Assembly (NCBI RefSeq): GCF_003014675.1
Contig: NZ_PYAU01000001.1
Location: 1,860,001 to 1,924,000, forward strand
Length of the DNA stretch: 64,000 bases
DNA from: Labedella gwakjiensis
GTDB taxonomy: Bacteria; Actinomycetota; Actinomycetes; Actinomycetales; Microbacteriaceae
Reading direction: 5' to 3'
Below the pieces are notes generated by a model. The model saw only the letters and a list, made by a program, of their open reading frames with translations. It did not search any database and was not told the origin of the DNA. Shown piece after piece: positions 17,364-26,713 of this stretch (position 1 is the stretch's first letter; the number at the start of each line of letters is the position of its first letter). The translations under genes were made by a program, and so were the position numbers.

Positions 17364-19007
17364 GTGCCGTTGTTCGAGCAGGAGGCGACGCCGCGCGGTC
17401 GGCTGCGGGTATTCGTCCGAGCGCAGCTTCCCCTGCTGCTGGCGACGGTCTTCGTGTTCGTGGTCGCCGTCGTCGCGGTGCCGTCGGCATTGACGAGCTC
17501 CGTGTTCCTCCTCGGCGTCGGATCGATCGTGGCGGCGTCGATCGCGGCTGCGGCCGTGCCGTGGGAGACAGTCTCTCCCTCCTCGCTCATCTCCGTGGCC
17601 GTCGTCGACATCGCTGGTGTGGCGTTCATCCGGGCGGAACTCCTCGACGACATCCCCTCCATCGGCATGCTCGCGATCTTCCCCATCCTGTGGCTCTCGT
17701 ACGGGTTCGGTCGTCCGGCGATCCTGCTCGCCGTGGGTGGCGCTCTCTTCATCACCTCGTACGAATTCGCCTACAACGGCACCTGGCCCTCGACCGCTCT
17801 GCAGTGGGCCAACGTCATCACCTTGCCCGCTCTCATCATCGCCGTGGCGATCGTCGTCAATGTCGCGTCCTCTCAGCTCCGACGGAATCGGCAGCGGTTG
17901 CTCGTCGCGCTCGACTCCCAGGCGAAGGCGCTGCGCGACTCCCACGACAACGAGCTGTTGTCGCGCGCGATCCTCGACACCGTCACGGCCGGCGTCGCGT
18001 TCTACGATGCGGACAATCGGCTCGTCGTCGCGAACGACTCAGCCTCCGCTCTCGTCGGACTCGTCGGGTTCCGGCTCGACGAGCCGCCGTACGCCGGCGT
18101 GAACGTCCTCGCCGCCGACCGCACCACGACGATCCCCTTCGACCAGCAGATCATCCCGCGGGCACTCCGCGGCGAGGCGATCGACGAGCACGTCGAGTGG
18201 CTCGGTCCGGCCGGTGCCCAGGTGGCCATCATGGCATCCGCGCGTCGGGTCCATCGCCCCGACGGGGACCTCCTCGGCACGGTGATCGTGGCCTACGACA
18301 TCACCGAGCTCGCCCAGGCGATCGACATCCGGGAGGAGTTCCTCACGACGGTCTCGCACGAGCTCCGCACGCCGCTCACGAGCATGACCGGCTATCTCGA
18401 GCTGCTGGAGGACTCGCTGGCGGTGACGGACACGACGAGCGCCCGCTATCTGGAAGTGATCTCGCGCAATACGAAGACCCTGCGCGACCGCATCGCCGAC
18501 CTCCTCGCGGCGACGGAGTCCGAGACAGTCGTCGACCCGCGGTCGATCCATCTGGGTGCGATCGTCGACGACGCGGTGAGCGCGGTGTCGGAGCTCGCAA
18601 CGGCGCGGGGACACCTCGTCGACGTCCGGCGCACGCACGCCGCGACGGCCTGGGTGCAGGGGGACCCGGGGCAGCTGCGGCAGGCGTTCACCGAACTCCT
18701 GACCAACGCGATCAAGTTCAGTCCGCCGGAGTCGCGCATCACGGTCGAGCTGGACACCACGGACGCCGAGGTCATCGTCTCGGTGCACGACCGCGGGCCC
18801 GGGCTCGACCGGGGAGAGCGTGCCCAGATGTTCGACCGCTTCTACCGGACCCCGTTCGCTCGATCGAGTGCGATCCAGGGGTTCGGCCTCGGGCTCGCGA
18901 TGGTGAAGAACACGATCGACGGTCACCGGGGCCGCGTGAGTGTGGCGAGTGCGGAGGGTCGAGGATCACGGGTCACCGTGGCGATCCCCCGCGACAAGAC
19001 CGTCTGA
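17364..19007 (+). CDS. Membrane sensor histidine kinase with PAS domain (orphan)
   Basis: 547 residues from a GTG at 17364, chosen because GGAGG lies five bases upstream; a GTG at 17352 is the alternative. About five to six membrane segments occupy residues 15-165, then a PAS domain (about 195-310), the HisKA phosphoacceptor (TVSHELRTPLTSM), and the ATPase with N-box LLTNAIKFSP, G1 VHDRGPGLD and G2 GFGLGLAMVK. All catalytic motifs look intact. No response regulator is adjacent. Confidence 0.92.
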   Translation: MPLFEQEATPRGRLRVFVRAQLPLLLATVFVFVVAVVAVPSALTSSVFLLGVGSIVAASIAAAAVPWETVSPSSLISVAVVDIAGVAFIRAELLDDIPSIGMLAIFPILWLSYGFGRPAILLAVGGALFITSYEFAYNGTWPSTALQWANVITLPALIIAVAIVVNVASSQLRRNRQRLLVALDSQAKALRDSHDNELLSRAILDTVTAGVAFYDADNRLVVANDSASALVGLVGFRLDEPPYAGVNVLAADRTTTIPFDQQIIPRALRGEAIDEHVEWLGPAGAQVAIMASARRVHRPDGDLLGTVIVAYDITELAQAIDIREEFLTTVSHELRTPLTSMTGYLELLEDSLAVTDTTSARYLEVISRNTKTLRDRIADLLAATESETVVDPRSIHLGAIVDDAVSAVSELATARGHLVDVRRTHAATAWVQGDPGQLRQAFTELLTNAIKFSPPESRITVELDTTDAEVIVSVHDRGPGLDRGERAQMFDRFYRTPFARSSAIQGFGLGLAMVKNTIDGHRGRVSVASAEGRGSRVTVAIPRDKTV

Positions 19008-19074
19008 CGGACACCTGCACACCGGTGAGCCGGCGAAACATCTTCCTGCGGCCGGTTCCGGCGGCTACCGAGGT

Positions 19075-20046
19075 TCAGCGGGCGGCGTAGTGGGCCGCGA
19101 GCCGCGAGAGCCCCTCGTCCAGCGTGACCGACGGCGTCCAGTCGAGGTCGCGGCGGGTGTCGCGCTGGTCGAACCAGTGGGCCGTGGAGAGCTGCTCCGC
19201 GAGGAAGCGCGTCATGGGCGGCTCGTCGGTGCCGGGACGGATCGCCCACACGCGCTCGATCGCGGATCCCGCGGCGCGCGCGAGCCCGGCGGGTACGCTC
19301 CATCGCGGCGGGGTGACGCCGGCGGCCAGGCAGATCCCCGCGAGCAGGTCACCGACGGGACGGGGCTCCCCGTTCGTGATCACGTACGCGTTGCCGTGCG
19401 CTACGTCCGCGCGGTGCAGGGCGGCGACGATCGCCGAGGCCGCATTGTCGACGTAGGTCGAGTCGATGAGGGCCGTGCCGCCGTCGAGCAGGGGGAGGCG
19501 CCCGCGGCGCGCGCGGTCGACGATCCGCTCCACGAGCTGCGTGTCGCCCGGGCCCCACACGAGGTGCGGACGGACGGCGACCACACGCATCGCGGCGGAG
19601 TCGCGAGCGAGGGCCACGAGCTCGGCCTCGGCCTTCGTGCGCGCGTAGTCGCCCCGCGCGTGCTCCGGTGACGCGGGCTCGGCGCCGACGCCCGCGAGAG
19701 CGGAGCCGGCGTGCGCCACGGACGGGGAGGACACCTGGACGAACCGCGAGACGCCCGCGCGCTCGGCGGCGTCGAGCAGCAGTCGCGTGCCGCCCACATT
19801 GACGGTGTGGAACTCGCGCGGGTCACCCGCGAGCGACACCTTGGCCGCGAGGTGCACGACGCCCTCGACGCCGTCGACCGCCCGATCGACGAGCTCCGGA
19901 TCCGTGACGGATCCCAGCACGTCCGTCACTCCGGAGACGCCGGTGGGACGCCGCTGCAATGCGCGGACCGTGTGGCCGGCGGCGACGAGCTCGGCCGCGA
20001 CCGCTCCGCCGAGGAAGCCCGATGCACCCGTGACGAGGACGATCAC
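19075..20046 (-). CDS. oleD: OleD-like NAD(P)-dependent 2-alkyl-3-oxoalkanoate reductase
   Basis: 323 residues from a GTG at 20046 that overlaps the oleBC stop. It is an extended short-chain dehydrogenase with nucleotide loop VTGASGFLGGAV and catalytic Tyr-Lys in DYARTKAEAE. Placed directly after OleA and OleBC, it fits OleD, which reduces the 2-alkyl-3-ketoacid from OleA to the 3-hydroxyacid that OleC turns into a beta-lactone. Alone it would only be called an epimerase/3-beta-HSD family protein; the operon decides the name. Confidence 0.85.
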   Translation of the reverse strand: MIVLVTGASGFLGGAVAAELVAAGHTVRALQRRPTGVSGVTDVLGSVTDPELVDRAVDGVEGVVHLAAKVSLAGDPREFHTVNVGGTRLLLDAAERAGVSRFVQVSSPSVAHAGSALAGVGAEPASPEHARGDYARTKAEAELVALARDSAAMRVVAVRPHLVWGPGDTQLVERIVDRARRGRLPLLDGGTALIDSTYVDNAASAIVAALHRADVAHGNAYVITNGEPRPVGDLLAGICLAAGVTPPRWSVPAGLARAAGSAIERVWAIRPGTDEPPMTRFLAEQLSTAHWFDQRDTRRDLDWTPSVTLDEGLSRLAAHYAAR

Positions 20047-22766
20047 GGCGCGGTCGGCTTCCCGCCCGAGAGGGTGCGCTCCGCCCACACGGACAGCCGC
20101 GAGCGGTCGATCTTCGAATTGTGGCGGATGTCCGTGGGCAGCTGCGGCACGACGAGCACCGCGACGATCGGGAGCGACGTGCTCTCGCGCACGGCGCGCG
20201 TCAGCTCGGGGGAGGCGAGGCCAGGGCGCCCGGCCGACGGAAGCGTCTCGACGACGGCGACCGCCTGACGCAGTCCCTCAGGGCCGACGCCGACAACGGC
20301 GGCGCGGCGCACCTCCGCGATGCGTTCCACGTCCTGCTCGGCCCCCACCGGCGCGACCGGACCGTCGGAGGCGACAATCACGTGCTGCAGGCGCCCCTCC
20401 ACCCAGACGCGGCCGTCGGCGTCGAGGTGTCCGACGTCACCCGTGCGGTGCCAGCGCTCGCCGGACCCGGCGTCGGAGGCGGACGGAGTGCCGCGCTCCG
20501 CGGTGCGGTCCGTGAGCCAGAGCCGGTCGTAGTGGTCCTTGAGGTGCGGGGCGGAGATCACGAACTCGCCGAGGACACCAGCGTCTGCGCTCGGTTCGCC
20601 CGTCGCCTTCCCCGAGGCGTCGAGCGCGCTCACGAGCACGCGGTTCGATCCGATGGGGCGTCCGACGCACACGCCGTCGTCCGGAGCGTCGGCTGCGACG
20701 CGGATGCCGTCGAGCGTGACGTCGGTCACGAGGAGGCACTCCGTCATGCCGTAGGGGGTGTGGGGCGTCGCGTTCGGCATGAGATCGGCGGCCGAGGCGA
20801 GAAGCTGCTCCCCGATCGGCGCCCCCGTGGAGAGGAACGTGCGCACGCGGGCGAGCGCCGCGCGGTCCTCCGCCGTGAGAGCGTCCGCCGTGGCGACGAC
20901 GTTGAGGATCGCGGCGGGGGAGAGGAACACGATCTTGCCGTCGGACGCGCGCACCGCTGCGGCGACGGCCGATGCCGTGAGGGTGCGCGGAGCGGACACG
21001 TCCATGTCGGGTGTCACGGAGTGGGTGCCGAGGGCCGGCCCGAGCAGCGCGAAGGGGGCGAAGCCCGTGACGAGGCCGGTGTCCGGAGTCACCTCGAAGT
21101 GCGCGGCGAGGACGTCGCGCAGGGCCGAGAGCTCGCCGTGCGTGTAGACGACGCCCTTCGCGGGGCCCGTGGAACCGGAGGTGAAGAGGATCGCGGCCTC
21201 GTCGTCCGGGCCGGGCGGAGCCGGGATGGGGGCGCCGGTGCCGCGCTCGAGGATGTCGGCGAGGCTGTGCGGGACGCCGAGCGTCGCCCGCGACGCCCGG
21301 GGCAGTCGCGCCGTGGAGATGCGGACTCCTGGCCAGCCGAGCGCCCGTGCCGCGGACAGGCCGAGCGCCTCGCCGATGACGAAGTCGGGCCAGGAGCCGC
21401 GCACGGCGCGCGTGAGTCCCTTGAGTCCGAGCCCCGCATCCGCCACCACGACGACCGCGCCGATGCGCAGACACGCGTAGATCACGGCGGTGAGCGTCGG
21501 GCCGGGCTGGACGAGCAGCGAGACGCGGTGTCCTTTGCGCACGCCGATGCGGTGGAGGCCGGCGGCGATGCGGCGCACGCGGTCGTCGAGCTGCGCCCAG
21601 CTGACGTGCAGCGGGGTGTCGCGGCCGCGCGGTGCCATGTCGATGACGGCGATCGCATCGTCCGTGCGGCGGTCGTCGAGGCCGCGCCACAGGGGCACGA
21701 ACGGCGGCGCGTCGGGCGAGGTGGTCGGTCGCGCGGCTGCCTCGCGCGGCGACGAGTCGTCGATCCCCGAGAGCCGAGCCCCGTTGTCCTCCAGCCAGTC
21801 GATCACGGCGGTGGCGTACGGGCGGTCCTCCGCGACGAGGTGGCTCGCTCCCTCGAAGCGGTGCACGTCGGCGTGCGGCATCCGGTCGACGAGATCGTCG
21901 AGGTAGCGGTCGCTGAAGATCGGGTCGTTCGGTCCCCAGAGCATGAGGGCCGGGACGTCGAGCCGCGAGACGCCCGCCGCGATGCGCTCGAGCTCGGCGA
22001 AGCTCTCGTGCCGTGAGTCCACGGGGATGTCGGCCACGAAGCCGCCGATCGCCTCGCGGCGGTCCGCGGTGCGGTACGGCGCGCGGTACGCGTCCTTCAC
22101 CTCCGGGGTGAGCGACGGGGAGGCGAGCGCGAGGGTCGTGTCGAGGAAGGCCGTGGTGCGGACGGTGGACGCCGCGAGCATTCCGCGTGCCCCGGCGAGA
22201 CGGAGCGGCGCGGGGATCGGCACGCCCTCGGGGTGGTGGATCGCCGTGTTGAGCATCATCACGCCGGCGAGCGACCGCGTGTGATCGACGGCCCAGCCGA
22301 GCGACACGACCCCGCCCCAGTCGTGGCCGAGGGTCACGATGGGTCCGTCGAGGGCGAGCGCCTCGGTGAAGGCGGCGAGGTCGGAGACGCGCTGGTGGAG
22401 CGGGCGGTGCACGCCGGTGCGCTCCGAGAAGCCCATGTCGAGCTGGTCGACGGCCACGACGCGCCACGCCGGGCGGCCCGCCTCGGCCGCGGCGACCGTC
22501 TCGGACACGACGCGCCGCCACAGGTACGACCACGTGGGGTTGCCGTGCACCGCGAGGATCGTGCCGGCCGTCATGATGCCGCGCTCCGACAGGTATGGCC
22601 CCGTGTCGAGGTGGTGCCAGACGCGCGAACGGCCCGCGTCGACGCCACGACCGGGAACCGTGAGGAGCCTGCTGAAACGGGGGTCGAGCCCCGGGAGTCC
22701 GGAGGGGGGAAGCGAAGCTTCCATCACCACGCGAGCCCCATGGAGCACCGGCGCGTCGTCGAGCAC
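20043..22766 (-). CDS. oleBC: Fused OleBC: beta-lactone decarboxylase plus beta-lactone synthetase
   Basis: 907 residues. Residues about 30-330 are an alpha/beta hydrolase of haloalkane-dehalogenase type, with the nucleophile Asp in LGHDWGGVV, matching OleB (cis-olefin from the beta-lactone). Residues about 350-900 are an AMP-dependent ligase fold with ILFTSGSTGPAKGVVYTHGE and the OleC-type GTHSVTPDMDVSAPRTL. Fused OleBC is known in actinobacteria such as Micrococcus. Start is uncertain: GTG 22766 or ATG 22724; neither has a strong ribosome site, so coupling to oleA is likely. The order is oleA, oleBC, oleD on the minus strand. Confidence 0.9.
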   Translation of the reverse strand: MLDDAPVLHGARVVMEASLPPSGLPGLDPRFSRLLTVPGRGVDAGRSRVWHHLDTGPYLSERGIMTAGTILAVHGNPTWSYLWRRVVSETVAAAEAGRPAWRVVAVDQLDMGFSERTGVHRPLHQRVSDLAAFTEALALDGPIVTLGHDWGGVVSLGWAVDHTRSLAGVMMLNTAIHHPEGVPIPAPLRLAGARGMLAASTVRTTAFLDTTLALASPSLTPEVKDAYRAPYRTADRREAIGGFVADIPVDSRHESFAELERIAAGVSRLDVPALMLWGPNDPIFSDRYLDDLVDRMPHADVHRFEGASHLVAEDRPYATAVIDWLEDNGARLSGIDDSSPREAAARPTTSPDAPPFVPLWRGLDDRRTDDAIAVIDMAPRGRDTPLHVSWAQLDDRVRRIAAGLHRIGVRKGHRVSLLVQPGPTLTAVIYACLRIGAVVVVADAGLGLKGLTRAVRGSWPDFVIGEALGLSAARALGWPGVRISTARLPRASRATLGVPHSLADILERGTGAPIPAPPGPDDEAAILFTSGSTGPAKGVVYTHGELSALRDVLAAHFEVTPDTGLVTGFAPFALLGPALGTHSVTPDMDVSAPRTLTASAVAAAVRASDGKIVFLSPAAILNVVATADALTAEDRAALARVRTFLSTGAPIGEQLLASAADLMPNATPHTPYGMTECLLVTDVTLDGIRVAADAPDDGVCVGRPIGSNRVLVSALDASGKATGEPSADAGVLGEFVISAPHLKDHYDRLWLTDRTAERGTPSASDAGSGERWHRTGDVGHLDADGRVWVEGRLQHVIVASDGPVAPVGAEQDVERIAEVRRAAVVGVGPEGLRQAVAVVETLPSAGRPGLASPELTRAVRESTSLPIVAVLVVPQLPTDIRHNSKIDRSRLSVWAERTLSGGKPTAP

Positions 22767-22809
22767 TCCGGGTCCTGAATCGTTGCGCAGGCTCTGTTCA
22801 AGAGAGCGA

Positions 22810-23832
22810 TCACCACGCGAGCTCCATCATCGCCGTGTTGAGGCCCGAACCGACGCCCATGAGCAGCACGCGGTCGCCCTTCTTGAGGGTCTCCTGCTCC
22901 TCCACGAGCGTGATCGGGATCGACGCGGGGCCGACGTTGCCGAATCTGCCGAACGTGGTGGGCACGCGGTCGCGGTCGAGCTTCGCGGCCTTCACGATCG
23001 CGTTGGTGTGCACCGACGACACCTGGTGGGTGATGTAGCGGTCCATCTTCGACCAGTCCCACTCGGTCGACGCTTCCTTCCACGCGGACACGACGAGGTC
23101 CAGTCCGCCCTTGAGGAGAGCCTTCGCGTCGGTGAACATGCCGTCGACGCTTCCCACGCACAGCTCGTGGAACTGGGTGGCCGCGCGCGTGACGCCGCCG
23201 AGGATGCGGTGTCCGCCGGGGTGCTCGTCGGCGCGGCCGAGAACAGCGGCGGCCGAGCCGGAGCCGAGCGTGAGGGACGCGAACTCGCTCATGAAGCCCT
23301 CGCGGTCGACGTCCTCACGGAGCAGGCGGTCGATCGTGTTGGTCTGGATGTCGTCGGCGTCCTCGCCGTTCACGACGATCGCGTACCGGATCTGGCCGGA
23401 CTCGATCATGCTCGCCGCGAGGCTCATGCCGTTGACGAAGCCGAGGCACGCGTTGGCGACGTCGAAGTTGATGGCCGAGCTGGGGAGACCGAGGCCGTGG
23501 TGGAGGCGAACGGCGACGGAGGGCTCGAGGTGCTTGCGGGTGACGGAGGTGTTGATGAGGAGGCCCACATCGGACGGGTCGACCCCGGCCTCGGCGAGTG
23601 CGCGCTTGCCGGCGGTGATCGTGGCGTCGTCGGTGCTCTCGCCCTCCGCCCAGTTGCGGCGCTCGAGGACACCGGCGACACGGCGCAGCAGTCCGCTGTG
23701 CAATTTGAGTCGTTTGAGGGCGGACGCGAGGCGAGCCTCGATGTCGTCCGAAGTGGTCACCCGAGTGGGCAGTGTGCTCGCGACGGACAACAGGGAGACG
23801 TTGTCGAAGCGGGTCGTCGCATTTCCTGTCAC
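22810..23832 (-). CDS. oleA: OleA-type thiolase (3-oxoacyl-ACP synthase III family)
   Basis: 340 residues from a GTG behind GGAGG. The thiolase fold keeps the nucleophile Cys in DVANACLGFVNGM, the His in RYITHQVSSVHT and the Asn in FGRFGNVGPASIP. OleA joins two fatty acyl-CoA chains head to head to a 2-alkyl-3-ketoacid. The following fused OleBC and OleD genes make the assignment firm. Expected end product is long-chain internal olefin, possibly membrane-associated. Confidence 0.92.
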   Translation of the reverse strand: MTGNATTRFDNVSLLSVASTLPTRVTTSDDIEARLASALKRLKLHSGLLRRVAGVLERRNWAEGESTDDATITAGKRALAEAGVDPSDVGLLINTSVTRKHLEPSVAVRLHHGLGLPSSAINFDVANACLGFVNGMSLAASMIESGQIRYAIVVNGEDADDIQTNTIDRLLREDVDREGFMSEFASLTLGSGSAAAVLGRADEHPGGHRILGGVTRAATQFHELCVGSVDGMFTDAKALLKGGLDLVVSAWKEASTEWDWSKMDRYITHQVSSVHTNAIVKAAKLDRDRVPTTFGRFGNVGPASIPITLVEEQETLKKGDRVLLMGVGSGLNTAMMELAW

Positions 23833-23864
23833 GAATCCTCCGTCGAACGAGCCGTCACGCTCGT

Positions 23865-23894
23865 TTCACCAAGGGATCATTTTATCCCTGTGAA
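23865..23894. promoter_or_regulatory. Inverted repeat in the oleA promoter region
   Basis: AGGGAT (23872-23877) and ATCCCT (23884-23889) are inverted around CATTTT; outer arms TTCAC (23865-23869) and GTGAA (23890-23894) extend it with a 2-nt offset. It is an AT-rich spot about 35-60 bp before the oleA start and the likely regulator site. Regulator unknown. Confidence 0.5.
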
Positions 23895-23991
23895 TATGAA
23901 CGTCGGGCCATGCGCTCTCAGGTTCCGCCCGGCCCGTCGACGTGCTAGGAGTCGGGCGGCCCTTCGTGCGGGGACGGCGTAGCGTGGAGCG

Positions 23992-24570
23992 GTGGAATCG
24001 AGGACGGCAACCGAAGACGATGTCGACGCGATCGTGGCGCTCGTCGCCCACGCCTACCGCGGCACGGGTGGCGAACCCGGGTGGACGACGGAGGCGCACC
24101 TCTTCACGGGGCCGCGTGCCGATGCGGCCCTCGTCCGCGAGACGATGCGGTCCCCGGGGAACACGCTCATCGTCGCCGAGGACCACGGCACGGTCGTCGG
24201 GTGCTGCACCGTGACCGATCAGGGAGAGACGGATCAGGGCCGCACCGCCTATTTCGGCCTGTTCGCCGTGTCGCCGAACGTCCAGGGCGCAGGTCTCGGA
24301 AAGGCGCTGCTCGCGGAGGCCGAGCGCGTCGCCCGGGAGGTGCTCGGTGCGACCGCCATGATCATGACCGTCATCAGCACGCGGGACGATCTCCTCGCCT
24401 GGTACGAGCGCCGCGGCTACAGGCGCACTGGCGAGATCACCCCGTTCCCGGCGGAGCACGCGGTGTTCCTCCGCCCGGGGGTCGTCGTCGAGCTCGAGAC
24501 CCTCGCGAAGCAGCTCGGCGGCACGACCGTCATCCACGGCACCGATGACCCGTCCAGGGCGCTCGGATAA
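23992..24570 (+). CDS. GNAT family N-acetyltransferase
   Basis: 192 residues from a GTG at 23992. The acetyl-CoA loop is VSPNVQGAGLGKALLAEAE, followed by the last strand and helix (DLLAWYERRGYRRTGEI). It probably acetylates a small amine; the acceptor is not evident. The phosphatase gene starts ten bases after its stop, so they are probably cotranscribed. Confidence 0.88.
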   Translation: MESRTATEDDVDAIVALVAHAYRGTGGEPGWTTEAHLFTGPRADAALVRETMRSPGNTLIVAEDHGTVVGCCTVTDQGETDQGRTAYFGLFAVSPNVQGAGLGKALLAEAERVAREVLGATAMIMTVISTRDDLLAWYERRGYRRTGEITPFPAEHAVFLRPGVVVELETLAKQLGGTTVIHGTDDPSRALG

Positions 24571-24580
24571 CGTAGGGGGA

Positions 24581-25228
24581 ATGCGACTCCTGCTCATCCG
24601 TCACGGCGAGACCCCCGACAATGTGAGCGGCTCGCTCGGCACCGTCATCCCCGGTCCCGGGCTCACCCCGCTCGGCAGCCTCCAGGCCGCGGCGGTGCCG
24701 CCGGCGCTCGAGGGTGAGCAGATCGATGCGATCTACGTGTCGCGCATGGTGCGCACGCACCTCACGGCCGCGCCTCTCGCCGCGACTCTCGGCATCGAGC
24801 CCGTGGAGCTCCCGGGTATCCACGAGATCAGCGCCGGCCGGCTCGAGGGGCGCTCCGACCTGGAGGCCGTCTACGAGTACATGGGCACGCTGCTGTCGTG
24901 GTGGACCGACCCGGAGGCGCGCGTCGGCGAGAGCGGCACGGAGTTCTTCGCGCGATTCGGCGCCGACGTCGAACGGATCGCGGCCGAGCACGACGGCACG
25001 GTCGCCCTCTTCAGCCACGGTGCGGCGATCCGCGCGTGGAGCGCGAACGCGGCGGGCAACCTCGACGCGGACAACACCCGCGATCGTGCCCTCGCGAACA
25101 CCGCGATGGTCGTGCTCGAGGGCTCGCCGTCGGGCGGCTGGGAGTGCGTCTCGTGGCACGACGACCCGCTCGGCGGCACGCAGCTCGAGGACGAGACGGC
25201 GCCCGACCCCACGGGCGAGGCCCTCTAG
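24581..25228 (+). CDS. Histidine phosphatase family protein
   Basis: 215 residues from an ATG behind TAGGGGGA. The phosphohistidine motif LLIRHGETPDN opens the protein, and FSHGAAIRAW supplies the second His. The family includes phosphoglycerate mutase-like phosphatases; the acidic C-terminal tail (EDETAPDPTGEAL) is unusual but uninformative. It follows the GNAT gene closely. Confidence 0.88.
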   Translation: MRLLLIRHGETPDNVSGSLGTVIPGPGLTPLGSLQAAAVPPALEGEQIDAIYVSRMVRTHLTAAPLAATLGIEPVELPGIHEISAGRLEGRSDLEAVYEYMGTLLSWWTDPEARVGESGTEFFARFGADVERIAAEHDGTVALFSHGAAIRAWSANAAGNLDADNTRDRALANTAMVVLEGSPSGGWECVSWHDDPLGGTQLEDETAPDPTGEAL

Positions 25229-25296
25229 CTCAGGCCGCTGTCCCGACGGCTCGCCGCTCGCCGGCGTCCGCGCGACAGACGGGGGTCTTGACGGCC

Positions 25297-25315
25297 TACT
25301 TGTATTTTGCAAGCA
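25297..25315. promoter_or_regulatory. Candidate HxlR operator
   Basis: TACTTG (25297-25302) and CAAGCA (25310-25315) form an inverted repeat with a 7-bp centre ending on the first base of the VOC start codon. Spacing and sequence resemble sites used by HxlR proteins, one of which is encoded in the same operon at 25725. Confidence 0.45.
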
Positions 25316-25728
25316 TGACCGCCATGAGCCTCTTCATCACCTGCCCGGTCAAGAGCGTCGACCGCGCCACCGCCTTCTACACCGCCCTCGGGTGGACCCG
25401 CAACGCCGAGATGTCCGACCACAACGTGTCCTGCTTCGCGATCGCACCCGAGCAGTACGTCATGCTCGGCAGTCGCGAGATGTACGCGAGCGTCGGGGGT
25501 GTCGACGATCTGATCGGCGGACCCGAGACCCCCTCCAAGGTCACGGTCTCGTTCGACCTCGGCAGCCGGGAGGCCGTCGACGAACTCGTCGAACGCGCCG
25601 GTGCCGCCGGCGGTCGGATCGGCGACACCGACGACTACCCCTTCATGTACCAGCGTCAGTTCGACGACCCCGACGGCTACCACTATTCGCCGTTCTGGAT
25701 GAAGCCGGAAGCCGACCAGACCGCGTGA
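25315..25728 (+). CDS. VOC family (glyoxalase-fold) protein
   Basis: 137 residues from ATG 25315; an in-frame ATG four codons later is possible. The pattern FITCPVKSVDRATAFYTALGW and FDDPDGYHYSPFWM marks a single VOC unit of the PhnB/lactoylglutathione-lyase-like group. It overlaps the HxlR gene by GTGA, so it is probably autoregulated with it and may handle a reactive small molecule. Confidence 0.88.
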   Translation: MTAMSLFITCPVKSVDRATAFYTALGWTRNAEMSDHNVSCFAIAPEQYVMLGSREMYASVGGVDDLIGGPETPSKVTVSFDLGSREAVDELVERAGAAGGRIGDTDDYPFMYQRQFDDPDGYHYSPFWMKPEADQTA

Positions 25729-26006
25729 GCGACCTCGCGGCGGCCCTCGACGTCGTCGGGGCGCGGTGGGCTCTGCTCATCGTGGAGCGCTTGCTCGACG
25801 GGCCGCAGCGTTACGGCGACCTGCAGCGCGACCTGGGAGTGCCGACGAACATCCTCGCGACCCGCCTACGGGAACTGGAGGCAGCCGGCGTGCTGTCCCG
25901 GCTGCCCCTCCGGCACAACACCCGCGCCTACGTGCTCACCGATCGCGGGCTCGCTCTGCGCGTCGCGATCGAGGCCCTCGGGCGATGGGGTGCCGAGCGG
26001 GCCTAG
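25725..26006 (+). CDS. HxlR family transcriptional regulator
   Basis: 93 residues from a GTG overlapping the VOC stop. The winged helix is complete: VVGARWALLIVERLLDGPQR, then GVPTNILATRLRELEAAGVL and the wing YVLTDRG. No conserved redox Cys near the N-terminus is visible. It likely controls its own operon through the repeat at 25297. Its stop codon shares the four bases CTAG with the convergent stop of the next gene. Confidence 0.9.
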   Translation: MSDLAAALDVVGARWALLIVERLLDGPQRYGDLQRDLGVPTNILATRLRELEAAGVLSRLPLRHNTRAYVLTDRGLALRVAIEALGRWGAERA

Positions 26007-26605
26007 CGCTGCAGCAGGGCGTCGAGACCCACGGCCATCGCGGCCGCGAGCCTGTAGTCGATGCGTTGGTCGTGCACGTCCACGGTGTAGCGGTCGCGCA
26101 GCGAGAACTGGCGCTCGCTCGACATGACGACCTGCCCCGTCTGCTTGTCCGTGAAGTCGAAGTGGAACGAGAACGGCAGGTCGACGAAGCGACGGATGAT
26201 CGCGATCGCGTGGTTCCGCTCCTGCCCGTACGCCTCGAAGCCGGGGCCGGAGAAGTGGAAGCTCGACCGCAGCAGGCTCGCCTTGAAGTCCTTCTGGAAC
26301 GAGCCGATCGGGGTGCCGTCGGCGTCGACCACGTCGTACGTGGCCGCCACGTCCATCCGCTGCCTCGCCTTGAAGGAGAAGACGGGCTGCGTGCGCGCCT
26401 CGTCGGCGAAGAACGTGACCTGTTCCTTGAACGCGAGCCGCTTCTGCTGCGCCATCGCGATGATCTGTCCCTCGCTGCCGTCGGGGTTCGCGGTGCGGAT
26501 CTCGTAGCGGTTCACCATCGCGGTGATACGCTGCTTCACGAAGAGGCGCGGGATGTACTGCGGGTGCGGCTGAGGGGCGTTCTGGCTGAACGTCGCGTCG
26601 GTCAT
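26003..26605 (-). CDS. LURP-one-related/scramblase-fold protein
   Basis: 200 residues from ATG 26605 behind GGGAGG. The sequence has the twelve-stranded LOR/tubby-like pattern: FVKQRITAMVNRYEIRT, QVTFFADEARTQPVFSFKAR, YDVVDADGTPIGSFQKDF, and a C-terminal helix ending DALLQR. Bacterial members are of unknown function, possibly membrane-associated. Its stop overlaps that of the HxlR gene. Confidence 0.75.
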   Translation of the reverse strand: MTDATFSQNAPQPHPQYIPRLFVKQRITAMVNRYEIRTANPDGSEGQIIAMAQQKRLAFKEQVTFFADEARTQPVFSFKARQRMDVAATYDVVDADGTPIGSFQKDFKASLLRSSFHFSGPGFEAYGQERNHAIAIIRRFVDLPFSFHFDFTDKQTGQVVMSSERQFSLRDRYTVDVHDQRIDYRLAAAMAVGLDALLQR

Positions 26606-26713
26606 GGGATCCTCCCGGTCGGTGTGCTCTCCCGACAGTAGAGGTCGGACCGGGTCCGGCACGATGGGCACCGCTGCCCGGCTGCGGCCGCCCCGGACAG
26701 GCACCGACGCAGG

